Assembly: GCA_033064195.1 (NCBI GenBank)
Contig: JARBJD010000011.1
Span: 558,001-622,000, forward strand
Direction: 5' to 3'
DNA length: 64,000 nt
DNA from: Blattamonas nauphoetae
Lineage: Eukaryota; Preaxostyla; Oxymonadida
Shown here: positions 46,730 to 57,973 of the stretch, in pieces
How positions within the stretch are numbered: position 1 is the stretch's first letter
Layout of the letters: each line of letters starts with the position of its first letter
Translations under genes and position numbers: made by a program
The notes under the pieces: generated by a model
Told to the model about the DNA's origin: nothing
What the model saw: the letters and a program-made list of their open reading frames with translations, nothing else
Databases searched by the model: none

Positions 46730-49700
46730 TCAGACCTCCACTTCCACAATCCAATTTTGGAGTGTCTTCGCTGCCTTTGGGAGAGCAACAAAAATCGTCC
46801 TTGTTGTTGGGTTGGACTGGCACTCCAGATCCACTGGCTCCTCGCCCTCCACCACAAGCTGTGCCTTCTTTGGAGGCGCCTTCATTCCTCGAACCAGCAG
46901 ACACTCCACTCTGCTCTGCTGTTGCACTGCCTCCCAGTCGACATGCACAGGCGGCGATTCCTCCGTCTCGAATGGCGGGAAATCGGGAATCTTGAAAAGG
47001 GAAGCAATTGTGGCGTTTGACGTTGGGTTCCGTTTTGTGGACGAGAGGAGGGCAGTCCGGATCGCGTCCTGGATGGGGGCGTAATAATCAGAGCTCGTCA
47101 CGTGCCGTTCTTTGAAGGTGGCGGGGAGTTCGCGTGCCGTGTTGGAGATGGTGAGAACGTACCCTTCTTCTGGTTTGGTCGAGTTGTCTGAAGTTGGCTC
47201 GGTTTGGGTGGTTTCGTTGGTCTCCGTCTTCCTCATTGTGAGTCTGAAAGTGCGAACTGCACAGTTCCCGAGCACACTCCACCCATGTGTCTCCCCGTCA
47301 TCCAAAAACACAGTTCCTGAAGCTCTTCCTCTCTTGCTGGGACACACAACGAGCGTGAGTGGGTCGCACAGCATGTGGAACGACGACCTTCTTTCTCGAT
47401 TCCACAGAGGAACAATGCTGCCGCCCTTCTGGAACACAGGAATCGTCCGAGAGGAGATGGGGATGAGGGACGACCGGTCGGTGGAATACTTCCGTCCTGT
47501 GTGGAAGTTGTACCAAAAGGTTGACTTTTCAGTTGGGTCGAATGGGAACACAATCCGTTTCTCGATCTCGCCAGGTTCGAGGATTGGCACGACGAACAGC
47601 GAGTCTCCCAACATGAACGACTCCTCCTCTTGCCTCTCGTACTTCCCAATGTCCTTGTCGTTGTTGGCAGGCGAGATGTGGTCAAGCCAGATAGGCCGCA
47701 TGGGCGAAACACCAGTTTCGATGGTGTTGAAGAATTCTGTGTACAGATAAGGCAGCAGCCGATACCTCAGCTTGATCGCGTCACGAATGTCGGAAAATGT
47801 GGTGCTGTCGAACACCCATGGTTCTTTGTGGCGAGTTTCAAGATGGCCGTGAGACCGGAAGAACGGTGTGAAGCAGGCAAATTGGTACCACCTGACGAGG
47901 AGGCTTTTTTCCGGGTTGTTGAAGAAACCTCCGATATCTGTACCGACGAATGGGATTCCAGACATGCTGAGAGTGAGCAGTTGTTCGACTGCACCCTTCA
48001 GATGGGCCCACGACGCTTGGTTGTCGCCCGTCCAGACAGCGGCATATCTCTGTGTCCCTGCGAAGAATGAGCGAGATAATATGAAAGGACGAAGTGCAAG
48101 AGCGTTTTCTTTCGAGTTGAAAATTCTGTTTTGTTGGAGAAGATGTGATGCCATTGTGAGGTAGTGTCCGTATGCGTTGTGGACTTCTCGATGTTCTCTT
48201 CCATCAATATGGATGCAATCTTTGGCCATGGTAAATTCTTCACCTGATGAGACACTTGGTTCGTTCATATCGTTCCACATCGACAGAATTGGTGTGGTTT
48301 TGATGCCTTCGTTTTCCCACCCGAAATCATTTCCAATTCTTCCCCACCATTTTCGAACGGATGGATTGACAAAATCTGGCCAAGATGATCGCCCAGGCCA
48401 ACTTTGACCTTCGAACGGAGTTTCTCCGTCAGAGGTGCGGATGAAATACCCGTTGTCGAATGCTTCACTGTAAGTCCAGTAATTGGGATCTACTGCCAAA
48501 TGTGGATCAGCAATAGCAACCAAACGATGTCCTGAGAGCGCCAACTTTTGTTGAAGAGCGACTGGATCTGGAAAAGTCTTTTGGTTCCATGTAAAATAGT
48601 GTTTACGGTCTGTGTGTTCGATATCCAACCAAATGTTGTCAAATGGAACATCGTGATCATGAAAGGCATCAAGGAGATCCACAACTTCGTTTGAGGAGAA
48701 GTAATTCCATCGTGATTGGTGATATCCGAGCGAATGGAGTGGAGGTAGGAATGTTGAGCCAGTTACTTCCTTGTAACTTTGCATTACATGTCGAGTATTA
48801 TTCCCAGGAATAACAATGAAGTCCATTCGTCCAGCTTCGCTGATAAAATGTGACGTTAGAGCTCGAACTTGCTCGAAAGGTGATGCGAGATCATCATACT
48901 GGATATCTACCCAAGTATCCGCAGCGTTGATCCACAGAAATCCACATGACGGTAACGAGGAATTGAGGGGACGTGAGAAAATGAAGGGGACAGATCCATA
49001 CAATGGTTGGAGAGAATTCATTTCGTATTGATATACGTCAGTGTTGTAGAGGCGTATTGGTTCGTTAAATGTGGATCCAGGCCCTTTTGTTACAGGCAGA
49101 CGTGTGGAACATGATCGTTGGGGAAGGCCATAAAGAGAATTTGTGCTTGGGAACGAGATTTCGATTCCAAGTGACGATGGTCCTCGTGGTTTGGAATCTA
49201 CGAAGTCTCTCCATGTCTCTTCCCAGAGATTTACAGATTCAGCTGGGTATTTTCCGGGTGTTGGAGATTGCAACGGTTTTTTCCGAATTGCGATTGTTGG
49301 CGGTGTTTGTTGCGTTGTTTCTTTAAATCTTCGAGATGATGATCTAAATTGTGGTTCACCAAGATATGCTGGTCTCTCCCTGTAATGTTCGAAGTTAAAC
49401 ATTTTGTTTTTGTTGAGTTGCATGACTGGTACGCCATCTTTGGTGAGTTCAATTAAAAAGCGCTTTTTGTCGATTGTAAATGTATATCCAGCGAATAAAA
49501 CGGTAAGAATATCTCCAGTATTCGAAGCATTGATTGGAGCCAGCTTTAAAGTATCCAATACAATGTTCTCAAGAGGAAGCCGCATGAACAATCCATTTCG
49601 TTCGAACAAAGTGAATCGAAAGAGTCCATTCTGAAAGAAAAAGACAGAAAACATGAGTTCCTCCTTTTCTAGTGTGTTTTCGATTGTTCCACTGATTGAA

Positions 49701-49861
49701 TGTTCAAATATTTGGATTTCTGGCTTGATTCTGAATGGCGCTGCTCCAGGGGCGAGGCACCTGTTTCGACGATAGAACGATGACTCTTCGAAAGTTTTGA
49801 ATTTAGTCCGATCGATTGCATGTAATGATACAATGAAAGAGGCGAATGCAAGGAGTGCCAT
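46730..49861 (-). CDS. Glucosidase II alpha subunit (GH31)
   Basis: ER glucosidase that trims the two inner alpha-1,3-glucoses from N-glycans in the calnexin cycle. 1,043 residues in one exon, starting at 49861 with signal peptide MALLAFASFIVSLHA, followed by FKTFEESSFYRRNRCL, typical of the family. GH31 nucleophile region WNDMNEPSV; acid/base region YAAVWTGDNQASW; also GTDIGGFFNNPEKSLLVRWY and FFRSHGHLE. No membrane helix. The length is somewhat above the ~950 of animals because of extra C-terminal residues and a Thr/Asn-rich insert. It implies a partner beta subunit elsewhere and an N-glycan quality-control system. Confidence 0.95.
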   Translation of the reverse strand: MALLAFASFIVSLHAIDRTKFKTFEESSFYRRNRCLAPGAAPFRIKPEIQIFEHSISGTIENTLEKEELMFSVFFFQNGLFRFTLFERNGLFMRLPLENIVLDTLKLAPINASNTGDILTVLFAGYTFTIDKKRFLIELTKDGVPVMQLNKNKMFNFEHYRERPAYLGEPQFRSSSRRFKETTQQTPPTIAIRKKPLQSPTPGKYPAESVNLWEETWRDFVDSKPRGPSSLGIEISFPSTNSLYGLPQRSCSTRLPVTKGPGSTFNEPIRLYNTDVYQYEMNSLQPLYGSVPFIFSRPLNSSLPSCGFLWINAADTWVDIQYDDLASPFEQVRALTSHFISEAGRMDFIVIPGNNTRHVMQSYKEVTGSTFLPPLHSLGYHQSRWNYFSSNEVVDLLDAFHDHDVPFDNIWLDIEHTDRKHYFTWNQKTFPDPVALQQKLALSGHRLVAIADPHLAVDPNYWTYSEAFDNGYFIRTSDGETPFEGQSWPGRSSWPDFVNPSVRKWWGRIGNDFGWENEGIKTTPILSMWNDMNEPSVSSGEEFTMAKDCIHIDGREHREVHNAYGHYLTMASHLLQQNRIFNSKENALALRPFILSRSFFAGTQRYAAVWTGDNQASWAHLKGAVEQLLTLSMSGIPFVGTDIGGFFNNPEKSLLVRWYQFACFTPFFRSHGHLETRHKEPWVFDSTTFSDIRDAIKLRYRLLPYLYTEFFNTIETGVSPMRPIWLDHISPANNDKDIGKYERQEEESFMLGDSLFVVPILEPGEIEKRIVFPFDPTEKSTFWYNFHTGRKYSTDRSSLIPISSRTIPVFQKGGSIVPLWNRERRSSFHMLCDPLTLVVCPSKRGRASGTVFLDDGETHGWSVLGNCAVRTFRLTMRKTETNETTQTEPTSDNSTKPEEGYVLTISNTARELPATFKERHVTSSDYYAPIQDAIRTALLSSTKRNPTSNATIASLFKIPDFPPFETEESPPVHVDWEAVQQQSRVECLLVRGMKAPPKKAQLVVEGEEPVDLECQSNPTTRTIFVALPKAAKTLQNWIVEVEV

Positions 49862-49873
49862 TTCGATCAAACC
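49862..49873. promoter_or_regulatory. Very short divergent interval, glucosidase II / giant gene
   Basis: The interval is 12 bp if the plus gene starts at its first in-frame ATG (49874), or 39 bp if it starts at 49901. The sequence GATCAAACC sits here just before the plus-strand ATG. Confidence 0.4.
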
Positions 49874-52800
49874 ATGGAAGTTAACAGCTACTCACCTGGA
49901 ATGAAGCAATCGCGAAAGAACTCTGTCCGTACTGTCTCCTTCAACTCGTGTTTACCATAAAACTCAGTTTCAATCCATTTCGACTGTGATCAAGCCACCA
50001 CTTTTTGTCCATCACAAAACAAAGCGTCCTCGTGAATCACACACAGACAAAATGCGCCCCGGTAACATAGGGCTGCATCAACATGATGATTATGATTCAA
50101 TCAATCAGGGAGATCGTGTGTCGATGGCGTCGTCAACCGAAGATATTGGAATCCCACGACATAGCTCTCATGATTCACTAGACGTCAAAAGATTCTTTGC
50201 ACATGCATTTGGAGAACAATGTGACGAACTAGTCTCCGTTGAAATGGTCAACTACCTTCTTTCTTCTTCATCATTCAACCAAGAAACAATGGAGCTCATT
50301 CAACATAAAACATCCGATCCTATCCTCGCTGATTTTGCTGAGCGAATCAATCCTGCTAACAAATTTCCTTTCAATCTTTCTTTTGTTCTTTCTCTAAGTT
50401 CTGGGTTCAGTTCTCCGACAAATCAAACGGATCTCCCTTTTTCACCATCAAATCAAGGGAATACCATTCCAATCACACAAGCTCCCTTTCCATCCTATTC
50501 AGCTCTACTTGAATTGAACCATGCTATCTCTTCAGATCTCACAAATCAGGGAGCATGGGGTATCTCATTAGTTTCGATTCTCCTGTTCGGTGCTGCATCC
50601 TCGGAAAATAGTGCAGAACACGATGAAGCACTAAAGGCTCTTTTACAACTATTTATTCACTCGACTCTCCCATCAGAAAAGGTGGACGTCTTCCTCTGCC
50701 TGATGTGTTGGATCGAAATCCAGTTCCGTAATCACGAAGAAAAATTGAAAACGTTTCAAACAGACGAACAAAACCAGTCAGCTGAGCCATCAGATTGGAG
50801 GGAAGAGACACCTCGCAAGAATTCACCCCTCAAGGAGCCAAGTTTGTCACGAAATACTTCAGATACATCTATCTCTGCGAAAGGTCGGAAACCTGTCACA
50901 GCCACAAGGAAGTCCTCTTCCAAACCTTCAGTTTCATCACAAACATCCCACGCCAAATCTCGACCAGTCATCGTTAAGGCGGCACCAAAGACGTCCCAAC
51001 AACCTCGACGATTCTCCAAATCTCTCTCGACTCAGCGCTCAGCCCCCATTGTCCCACCTGCAGATCCAGTTCTTTATCGAGAACTTCAGGTTTTTCATGC
51101 AATCTTCCCAATTGTGAATACACTCCTTCCATACTTGAGACCAAACTCGACACGAATCCTTCTTGTGTGCATCTGCTATATTTTCCGAAAAATCCCATTT
51201 GATCCAACAACAAAAATGGCTGGTGTTCCAAAGATTTCGAAATATCCGCTCTTCATGCCACTTCTTGTTCACGATCCAACTTTGCTCGGATTCAGATCGT
51301 TTTTCTCCAGGCTCCCATCGGATTTCCGGAGGAAATGTATCAACACTCTCATGTCTCCTCATGGAATGTCTCCACTTTCTGATCGTCCGTCTGATCTCTC
51401 CGAACAACCACCCAATTCTTTCGTCAGTCTTTCCGTTACCCTTGTCGTCCATTTTGGAACAAGAACTCTCACCGAATTCTTTAATTCTCTTTTCAACACA
51501 ATAGTCCAGCCAAAAGCCCCTCAATCCGTCTCTGTTCGTCCCGTCGTATCCAAATCCGGATCATCAAAGAAACCATCGTCACGCACCACCCTATACACTC
51601 CTGTTTCATCCTCCAGCCACCCCTCCAACACGGCCCATTCTCAACTTCCACCCCACCCATCTGGAAAACAATCTGTTGGGACCCAAAAACAGCCAGCACC
51701 GCAACGAAGACTGAACACCCAACTCTGCCAAGTCCTGACCGGCGCCATCTCGTTCATATACTCTCTTCTTTCATCGAAAGAGGGGAGAGACCAGTTCTCA
51801 CCGGTGACGAACAGCTCCTGCAGTTCGTCTCGCCCGTCGTTGTCAGCCATTCTTGGCTCTCTCCTCAGAATCAGTGCACTGTCGTCCGCTCTTCTTTTTT
51901 TGGTTCCTCTTCATTCGACGTATATCACGTTTTCTGAGCGCGATTTTTTGTGGATAGTGTCATCTCTTTCCATCAGATCAGTTATTCAACTTCTTCCTCT
52001 GCTCACCGAACCACTCTTCACTTTCACTTCGACTGATGATAATTATATGTCACTCAGATCACAGTCACTCAAGCTCAAACTCCACAATGACAGGAAGGAT
52101 GGAACATGTCGATCGCCCTCGCTCCCTTTCGCCATGTCGACCACGCTCAAAAACGATCCTCTGAACGCTCCTCTTAAAGGTAGCACTCCAAGCACGGGGG
52201 GAAGCGCTGACACTGACGCAGCGTTCTTCCAGACAGGGCTGTATGAGTTACTCGATGTCTGCATGCACATCATCTCCTCCCATAAACCACTCCTCGTCCC
52301 ATTCGACTATGATCAACTGTACGAAATGGGGAAATTGCAGAAGAAGGACATGTTTGAGCGAGATCGGAGAGTGAAGACAGCGATGAGTGTGGCGGGTGAG
52401 CGACTGATTTCGTTCAGAGAGCAGGCCGAAGACGAGAGCGCTGACGATGAAGATGTGATTGATGGATGGAGAACGGCAACACTTCGAGAGAACCAACACA
52501 ACGACGAACTTCAAAGCGATGTGATAGACCCATTTGATCAGTTGTCAATTGTTGCCAAGTGCCTTCTGACTCAGTTTGGGATGTTGAATGAGAATGAATC
52601 GGAAGATTCGATGACATTCCATCATCCTTTCACAAACAGCAACAAAACCTCGAATGTATCACCATCCCCAACTCAGAAAATTGTCCATCGAATCTTTCCA
52701 TTCATTGCTCTCCACATCCGCTCCTATTTCTTCTTTCATCTGCTTGTTCCTTCCCTGTTCAAATCCATGCTCACTCCACTCCATTCCCCTCTCATCTTCA

Positions 52801-55763
52801 GAAACAAGCATCTCTCCGGGTCTCTGACTACGCTCATCAAACAAATCCAGACACTCTGCGACGATATGTCCTCCCTCGTCTCGTTTTCAGTTAAAGTTCC
52901 TCCGCCTCAGACACTCTCGTCGAAAGCTGGGGCTCCTCCCAATCTGACTTCACAATCATACACCTTCCCTTTCTATCACCCTCTCTTCCACCTCCTCCCT
53001 CGTCCCCACAAGTCACCTCTCCTCCTCAAACTCAAAGCTAAACCTCGTCTTTCGATATCGGAACTCCCTCTCTCTGCCTCAATCAGTCGCTTCGTCTCTG
53101 AAGCCTCCACACCCTACAATCAGACACCCGCCCAGTCTTCCCGCAGCTCATCGGCCCATTGGGCTCAACAGAGCTTCTCCGGTGGGACGTTTGGTTCTGG
53201 ACCGGGCTGGGGACTTGCATCGTACGCGAGCGGGTTAAACACGGGAATTGGGTCGATGTTCGAGCGACCTCCGAGCCGAGTCTCGACTGCTCGAAGCACC
53301 CATCGAGCATCAATTTCGTTGGGAGATTCACAAACACCTGGAGCACAACAACTTCGGATTTCGAGGTTGGATTTTTTCGGGACGGATCTGGACAGAGGAA
53401 AGAATCGGCAGGATGGGTCAGGGCAGGGATCCAATGGATTTGAGCAGCCAGCAATGTCAAATTCGACTTTTTCAAGTCCATTTTCAAACAGACAAGTATA
53501 CCCGAATTCTCAATCATGCCTGAACACGTCGATTTCTCGTCTCCCCACCTCGCATCCACCTCAGACATCAGATTCATCTGACGATGACTCGCCAGCGATC
53601 CGAAGCAAAGCCTCAACTCTCGCTCCACTCAGCCTCCCACTCGACTTCTCTGTCGACACAAACCAACCAGCACCTGCTCAAACTCCGTCGATTCGCACGA
53701 TCAACCCCTTCACTCGTCCCTCATCACGAAAGAACGCTGATGGAACCAATCTTTCTTATTCCAGACTGTCGTCAGCTGTGGACTCGAATCGAAACATGGA
53801 TCTTCCAACCTCTTTCGGGAATTTGAATCGTCATGATTCGATGGCTTCATTTGGAGGCAGAAAATTGGGGATGGATGGAACGCTCGTGTCTGTTGCATAC
53901 AACACATCGATTGGTGTCGGAGTGTGGAGTGTGAGTGTGTTCCCCTCCGACTGGGTGGACACTTGGATCGACGAAGAAAATGTGTTGGATGTTGAGTGGT
54001 ATGAACTGAAATTGGCGTATCTCCTTGGAGAGATGAAACGGAAGCAGAAAAAAGAAGGAAAAGACAGCGAACTCCACAAAAAACGACAATTGGAGTCACA
54101 GCATCGCAAACTCATGCAGGAATATTATGAATCATCCAGCTATCAACCGGAGGATGGTATTTCGAAGCCGCATCGAAGCAACTCGCCAGATTTCAGCAAC
54201 GACAGTTTCCCACGCGGAAAGGACGGAGGGCTGGCATCAATTTCATCGTCTACGTCATCTCTTTCGAATGTCTCAATGTCGTTCATTCACACTCCGCTCA
54301 ATCTCACACCTCCTCCTGTCCACTTCACGTCCACCGTCCTCTTCCGACTCTCATCCACTTCAACATCCTCCACACAGAAAGGACCAATCACTCGTCCCGC
54401 ATCGTCGTCAGTGACACCATCCTCACTTCCGTGGGTGAGTGGTGGTTCTCTCACTGAGATCTGTGGAAGCACAAAGAAAGAACGAGATATTCCTTATGAT
54501 CCAACAGATCTGACGGGAAAGCCGAGTCTGGTGAACCCAAAAAGGAGATCGTCTCGTCGGCTGAATGAGAGGAAAAAACATTTCATTGGACACGATGAAG
54601 TTGTGCTTTGGAGACAGACAGAGTACGAGCAGGATGAAGAAAAAGGAAGAAAATCGAGGGCGCATCAAGAGGATGATTCTGATTCGTCTCTCACTCCATA
54701 CCCGCCACAGCCAGCTCAGGATCCGCTTAACTCACCAACTGACAACGATCACGTTGAATTTGAGGACGGGGATCCATTCAAACCCATCACAGCAGACCAG
54801 TCGGAGAACGAGTCATCTTCAATCGACTCTGGCTCGCTCTTCGACACAGATTCCGACTCTGATCAGAGTTGGAACGAGTGGGGATTTGGATTTGGAGGAG
54901 TGGGGGAGGAGAAGAGGAAAGACTGGACGAATGTTGCACCGGATCTGTACGGAATTGGGCTGATTGTCTGCCTCATCAAAGCCAATTTGGACAAACAAAT
55001 TGTTCATCGTCGATCTCGTCAAACGTCTCGAACTCTGTCGGCTTCGATCTCCTCCACAGCATCTCCACCTGACCGACGACAGAGTGTCTCGTCAGTTTCA
55101 TCTCTGTCTCCACGAACGATTCAGCAACTCAACCAATCTTTGTCGAAACCTTCTCAGAACATCCCACGCCTTGAACTCCTGAAACTATCAAATACGACAG
55201 CGGCCCCCAGAAACGACATCCTTGCTCCAGTCGTCCCATCCTCATCTCAATCACCTCAAATTATGCGAAAGAACTTCCCTCATTCAGCATCGTCAAAAGA
55301 ACAACGAAGCAGTCGTCGTTTTCAACGAGAAAAAGAGATCGTGCTCCGTTCAGAACGGTACGAGACAATCCAACGAGGTCTCGTTGATGTTGATCTGGAC
55401 AGCAGAGGTGAGGGACTTGATGATGTTCTGTTTCAGCAGGACGACAGCGAGAGGAAGGAGGGGGAACCGAAAGCCCGATCTCGAAATTCTGTCTCTGATT
55501 GGGATTCTGTTCGAGATAACTCTAAAAATGAGCTGGAAGACAGTGCCAAACGCAGATTTGAAGAACTACTTCTTTCGTCAGACAGAAGTGACGCCGATGA
55601 CGATCACAAACATCTCTTTTACTTTGTGTCGTTGTGGAAAGGAATTGTAGACATCATGAGGGTAGTTGAAGTCGATCGGGAACGTCCGCCGAGGGAGAAG
55701 GGAACGAGTGGACAAAAGGTCCGTCCTGTCACCACTTCTCACATGAAACGGTCCAATCATTAG
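49874..55763 (+). CDS. Unknown ~1,948-residue protein
   Basis: Not recognised. Translation can start at 49874 (MEVNSYSPGMKQSRKNS) or 49901. A 43-bp intron at 49925-49967 then joins a single 5.8-kb open frame. The first ~700 residues alternate helical, hydrophobic segments (VNTLLPYLRPNSTRILLVCI) with Ser/Lys-rich loops. The remainder is mostly Ser/Pro/Thr-rich with several short structured islands (GVGVWSVSVFPSDWVDTWID; LYGIGLIVCLIKANLDKQIV) and acidic clusters. No signal peptide or kinase, GTPase, WD or coiled-coil signature was seen. Such mixed solenoid plus disorder fits a scaffold, but this is inference. It shares a minimal divergent promoter with glucosidase II. Confidence 0.72.
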
Positions 55764-55978
55764 CTTGACATTCTTCTTTTTCAGAACTTTTCTGAAGAAC
55801 ACGTTATTTCCTTCCTCTTCATTCCATAAGTCAACCATCTCACACTATGTACGAAAATACATTATTTCTACTGATTGGTCAGATTTTAGAGTGACTGAGC
55901 CTCTGACAATCACAAAAACTGAGTAAGAAAGTGATAGTCTCTCTACAGATTACGAATGTCCTTGAATTCTGTCCTTTG

Positions 55979-56224
55979 ATGAGGCAGATATTTCTCTATT
56001 TTTGCCTTGTAGCTCTCATCAGGTCTTTCTGTGAGTGTTGTGAACCACCTCCAGTCACAAATGTGTGTGGTTGTCAGTCTGAAGATGACGAAAATGAGGA
56101 GGAGGTGATGGAAACAGTGTTTGAGGTATTGGAGAAAAGAAGTCGAGTGTGTCGCCTGACAGTGACGACATTGCCTGCTGGGCGGGGAGGAGGTGGATAC
56201 GTCGGGTTAAGGTGGCGGAGGTGA
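55979..56224 (+). CDS. Small secreted Cys-rich hypothetical protein
   Basis: An 81-residue ORF with a convincing signal peptide (MRQIFLYFCLVALIRSFC) followed by ECCEPPPVTNVCGC, an acidic patch and a Gly-rich end (GRGGGGYVGLRWRR). The stop follows at once; a 33-bp GT-AG intron just before it would extend the protein by only a dozen residues. It is a candidate small secreted protein near the cysteine-ladder locus. No family was recognised and the ORF is short, so confidence is limited. Confidence 0.4.
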   Translation: MRQIFLYFCLVALIRSFCECCEPPPVTNVCGCQSEDDENEEEVMETVFEVLEKRSRVCRLTVTTLPAGRGGGGYVGLRWRR

Positions 56225-57810
56225 GCTTTTTTGTTGGAGAATGGGAGACAAAGGATGAAGGAGAGCGAAAGTTGCAGGAAAGTTGGAGCGGAGTGACGGA
56301 GAAAGAGAGATGCTAACGAGCTGGCCGGACGAGGCGGATAAAGCGGTGCAGCGGATAAAGCGGTGCAGCGGATAGCTGCTGTGGATGGTGAGCTAAGTTG
56401 GAGATCAGACAAAGCTTGTGTCAGGAGATCATCAGCCACTCCATCACTTCGCCCCTGCGAGAGAGAGAACGGGACTGGATGTCCCTTCCGAACAGAGGGA
56501 ATAAAGAAACATGTCCCTCCACTTCGACTCGAACAGCATCCAATCGTTGAGTGGCTACGACGAGCCCGAACGGGCGACATGTGAGACCTGGTTTGTTTGG
56601 TGTATCTTCGGGACAAGAGCAATCGAGAAGCGATGTTCGTCGGGTGATGGGGCTCGTCAATCGTCGTCGTTGTTTTCGATTGGCAGAGACAATGAGGTGA
56701 GCATGCTCTGCGTTGAGTTCGGCTCCAGACTTTGGATGCTGCCATGCCGCAGAAGGAAGGAGAACGGGCCTGGACAATTGACAGGGTCTCCGGTTTGATT
56801 TGGGTGTTGATGTCATGAGATTGGTCGAAATGATAAAGAAAGCACTCTCGTGTGTGCGAGCTGATAGAAATATCTTCGCATAATGAAAGAGATATGAAAG
56901 ATGATTGTGAGATTGCGCTGTAGTGGGATGTTGAGTGAGAGATCGAGAATATGAATTGTACATGAACATCCTCTGCATTAATCGAAAAGAAATGATGACT
57001 TGAATCTGTTGAAGGCGAGAAAGACAGTAGAAATGACATATAGGTTGCAAAACTGGAACACTTCTGTTCCTAAGGTTCTGTTCTGGATTTGTGGCATCAG
57101 AAGATGTTGAAGAAGAAAAACGATGGTAGCTGTCTGTTCTGGAATGAGAGATTGATCGAGAACGAAGAATAAGCGTGTGACTATCACGTAGTGAAGTATA
57201 TTGAACAGATAATATGGACAGAATCAATCCAAACAGCGGGCTTTCTTGATGGAGCTGCTGTGTGAGCGACTCAGTAGCACGTTTCAACGGTCTTCACATC
57301 AGAGTTGAGTGTAATCAAGATGTCTATTCGAAATCCATTAAGAGAAATAGAAAAATATGAGGGTAAAAACAATGGAGAGGCAGACTTCATTGCAAATTGT
57401 CCATATCTCATTTCTATCGGTCTAGATCAGATCTGGATTTGAACCAAACGCCAATTCCAAACTAATGAAGAGAAAAACACGAATAAAATGGCAAAAACAA
57501 CGGAAGGGTAAACTAATATTGTGTGACTTGAATCTATCGAATCAGTTTGGAGTCATTGACAGAGAAGAGAAGAGCAAATGATTTGTCGAGCAGATCTCCA
57601 TAAATTTTGGTATGATGGAGACAAAAATGAATCAGAACAGAATAAAAGAAGTGTTGAATGGAGTACTGAATTCAACTCGCGGGATGAGTGGATCTGAAAG
57701 AACTGAGATAACGAGAACAACTTGACATGGGTGAGAGGATCAGATCAATCGGAGAGGACAGGACATGTCCGATTGGTCCTGTTTTGAGATAAGTATAGAA
57801 GTTGGATTAG
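56225..57810. other. No supported gene in 1.6 kb
   Basis: Two overlapping minus-strand ORFs of about 300 codons exist in different frames, but both are Ser-rich with no motif and no splice-supported extension. Plus-strand purine richness explains them. A short tandem repeat lies at 56333-56374. I see no RNA gene. Confidence 0.5.
56333..56374 (+). repeat. Short tandem direct repeat
   Basis: Two perfect copies of a 17-bp unit (GCGGATAAAGCGGTGCA), followed by a partial third (GCGGATA). It has no known function. Confidence 0.6.
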
Positions 57811-57867
57811 GGATGGGCAGCGGTCGGTCCGACTGCTCGTCGACCGACCGACTGCTTTTTTTGCGAT
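57811..57867 (+). repeat. GTCGG-rich dispersed repeat, copy A
   Basis: Starts TTAGGGATGGGCAGCGGTC and continues GTCGG-rich, then a T-run and GTGCCCTTTT. The same layout in opposite orientation occurs at 61157-60841. Copy A seems truncated after the GTGCCC. Confidence 0.55.
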
Positions 57868-57973
57868 CGTGCCCTTTTCCGCCAAAATCGATGATCTGGT
57901 CGCTGAGATAGTTTTTTCACACTTTTCTTCAATTTCCTTTGTTTCTAAGTGAATTGTTGTGAAATGGTGATGA

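Noticed and set aside
56074-57287. Two overlapping minus-strand ORFs of 288 and 321 codons
   Set aside because: Different frames of the same pyrimidine-rich strand, Ser/His/Thr-biased, without motifs or splice support. Treated as chance.
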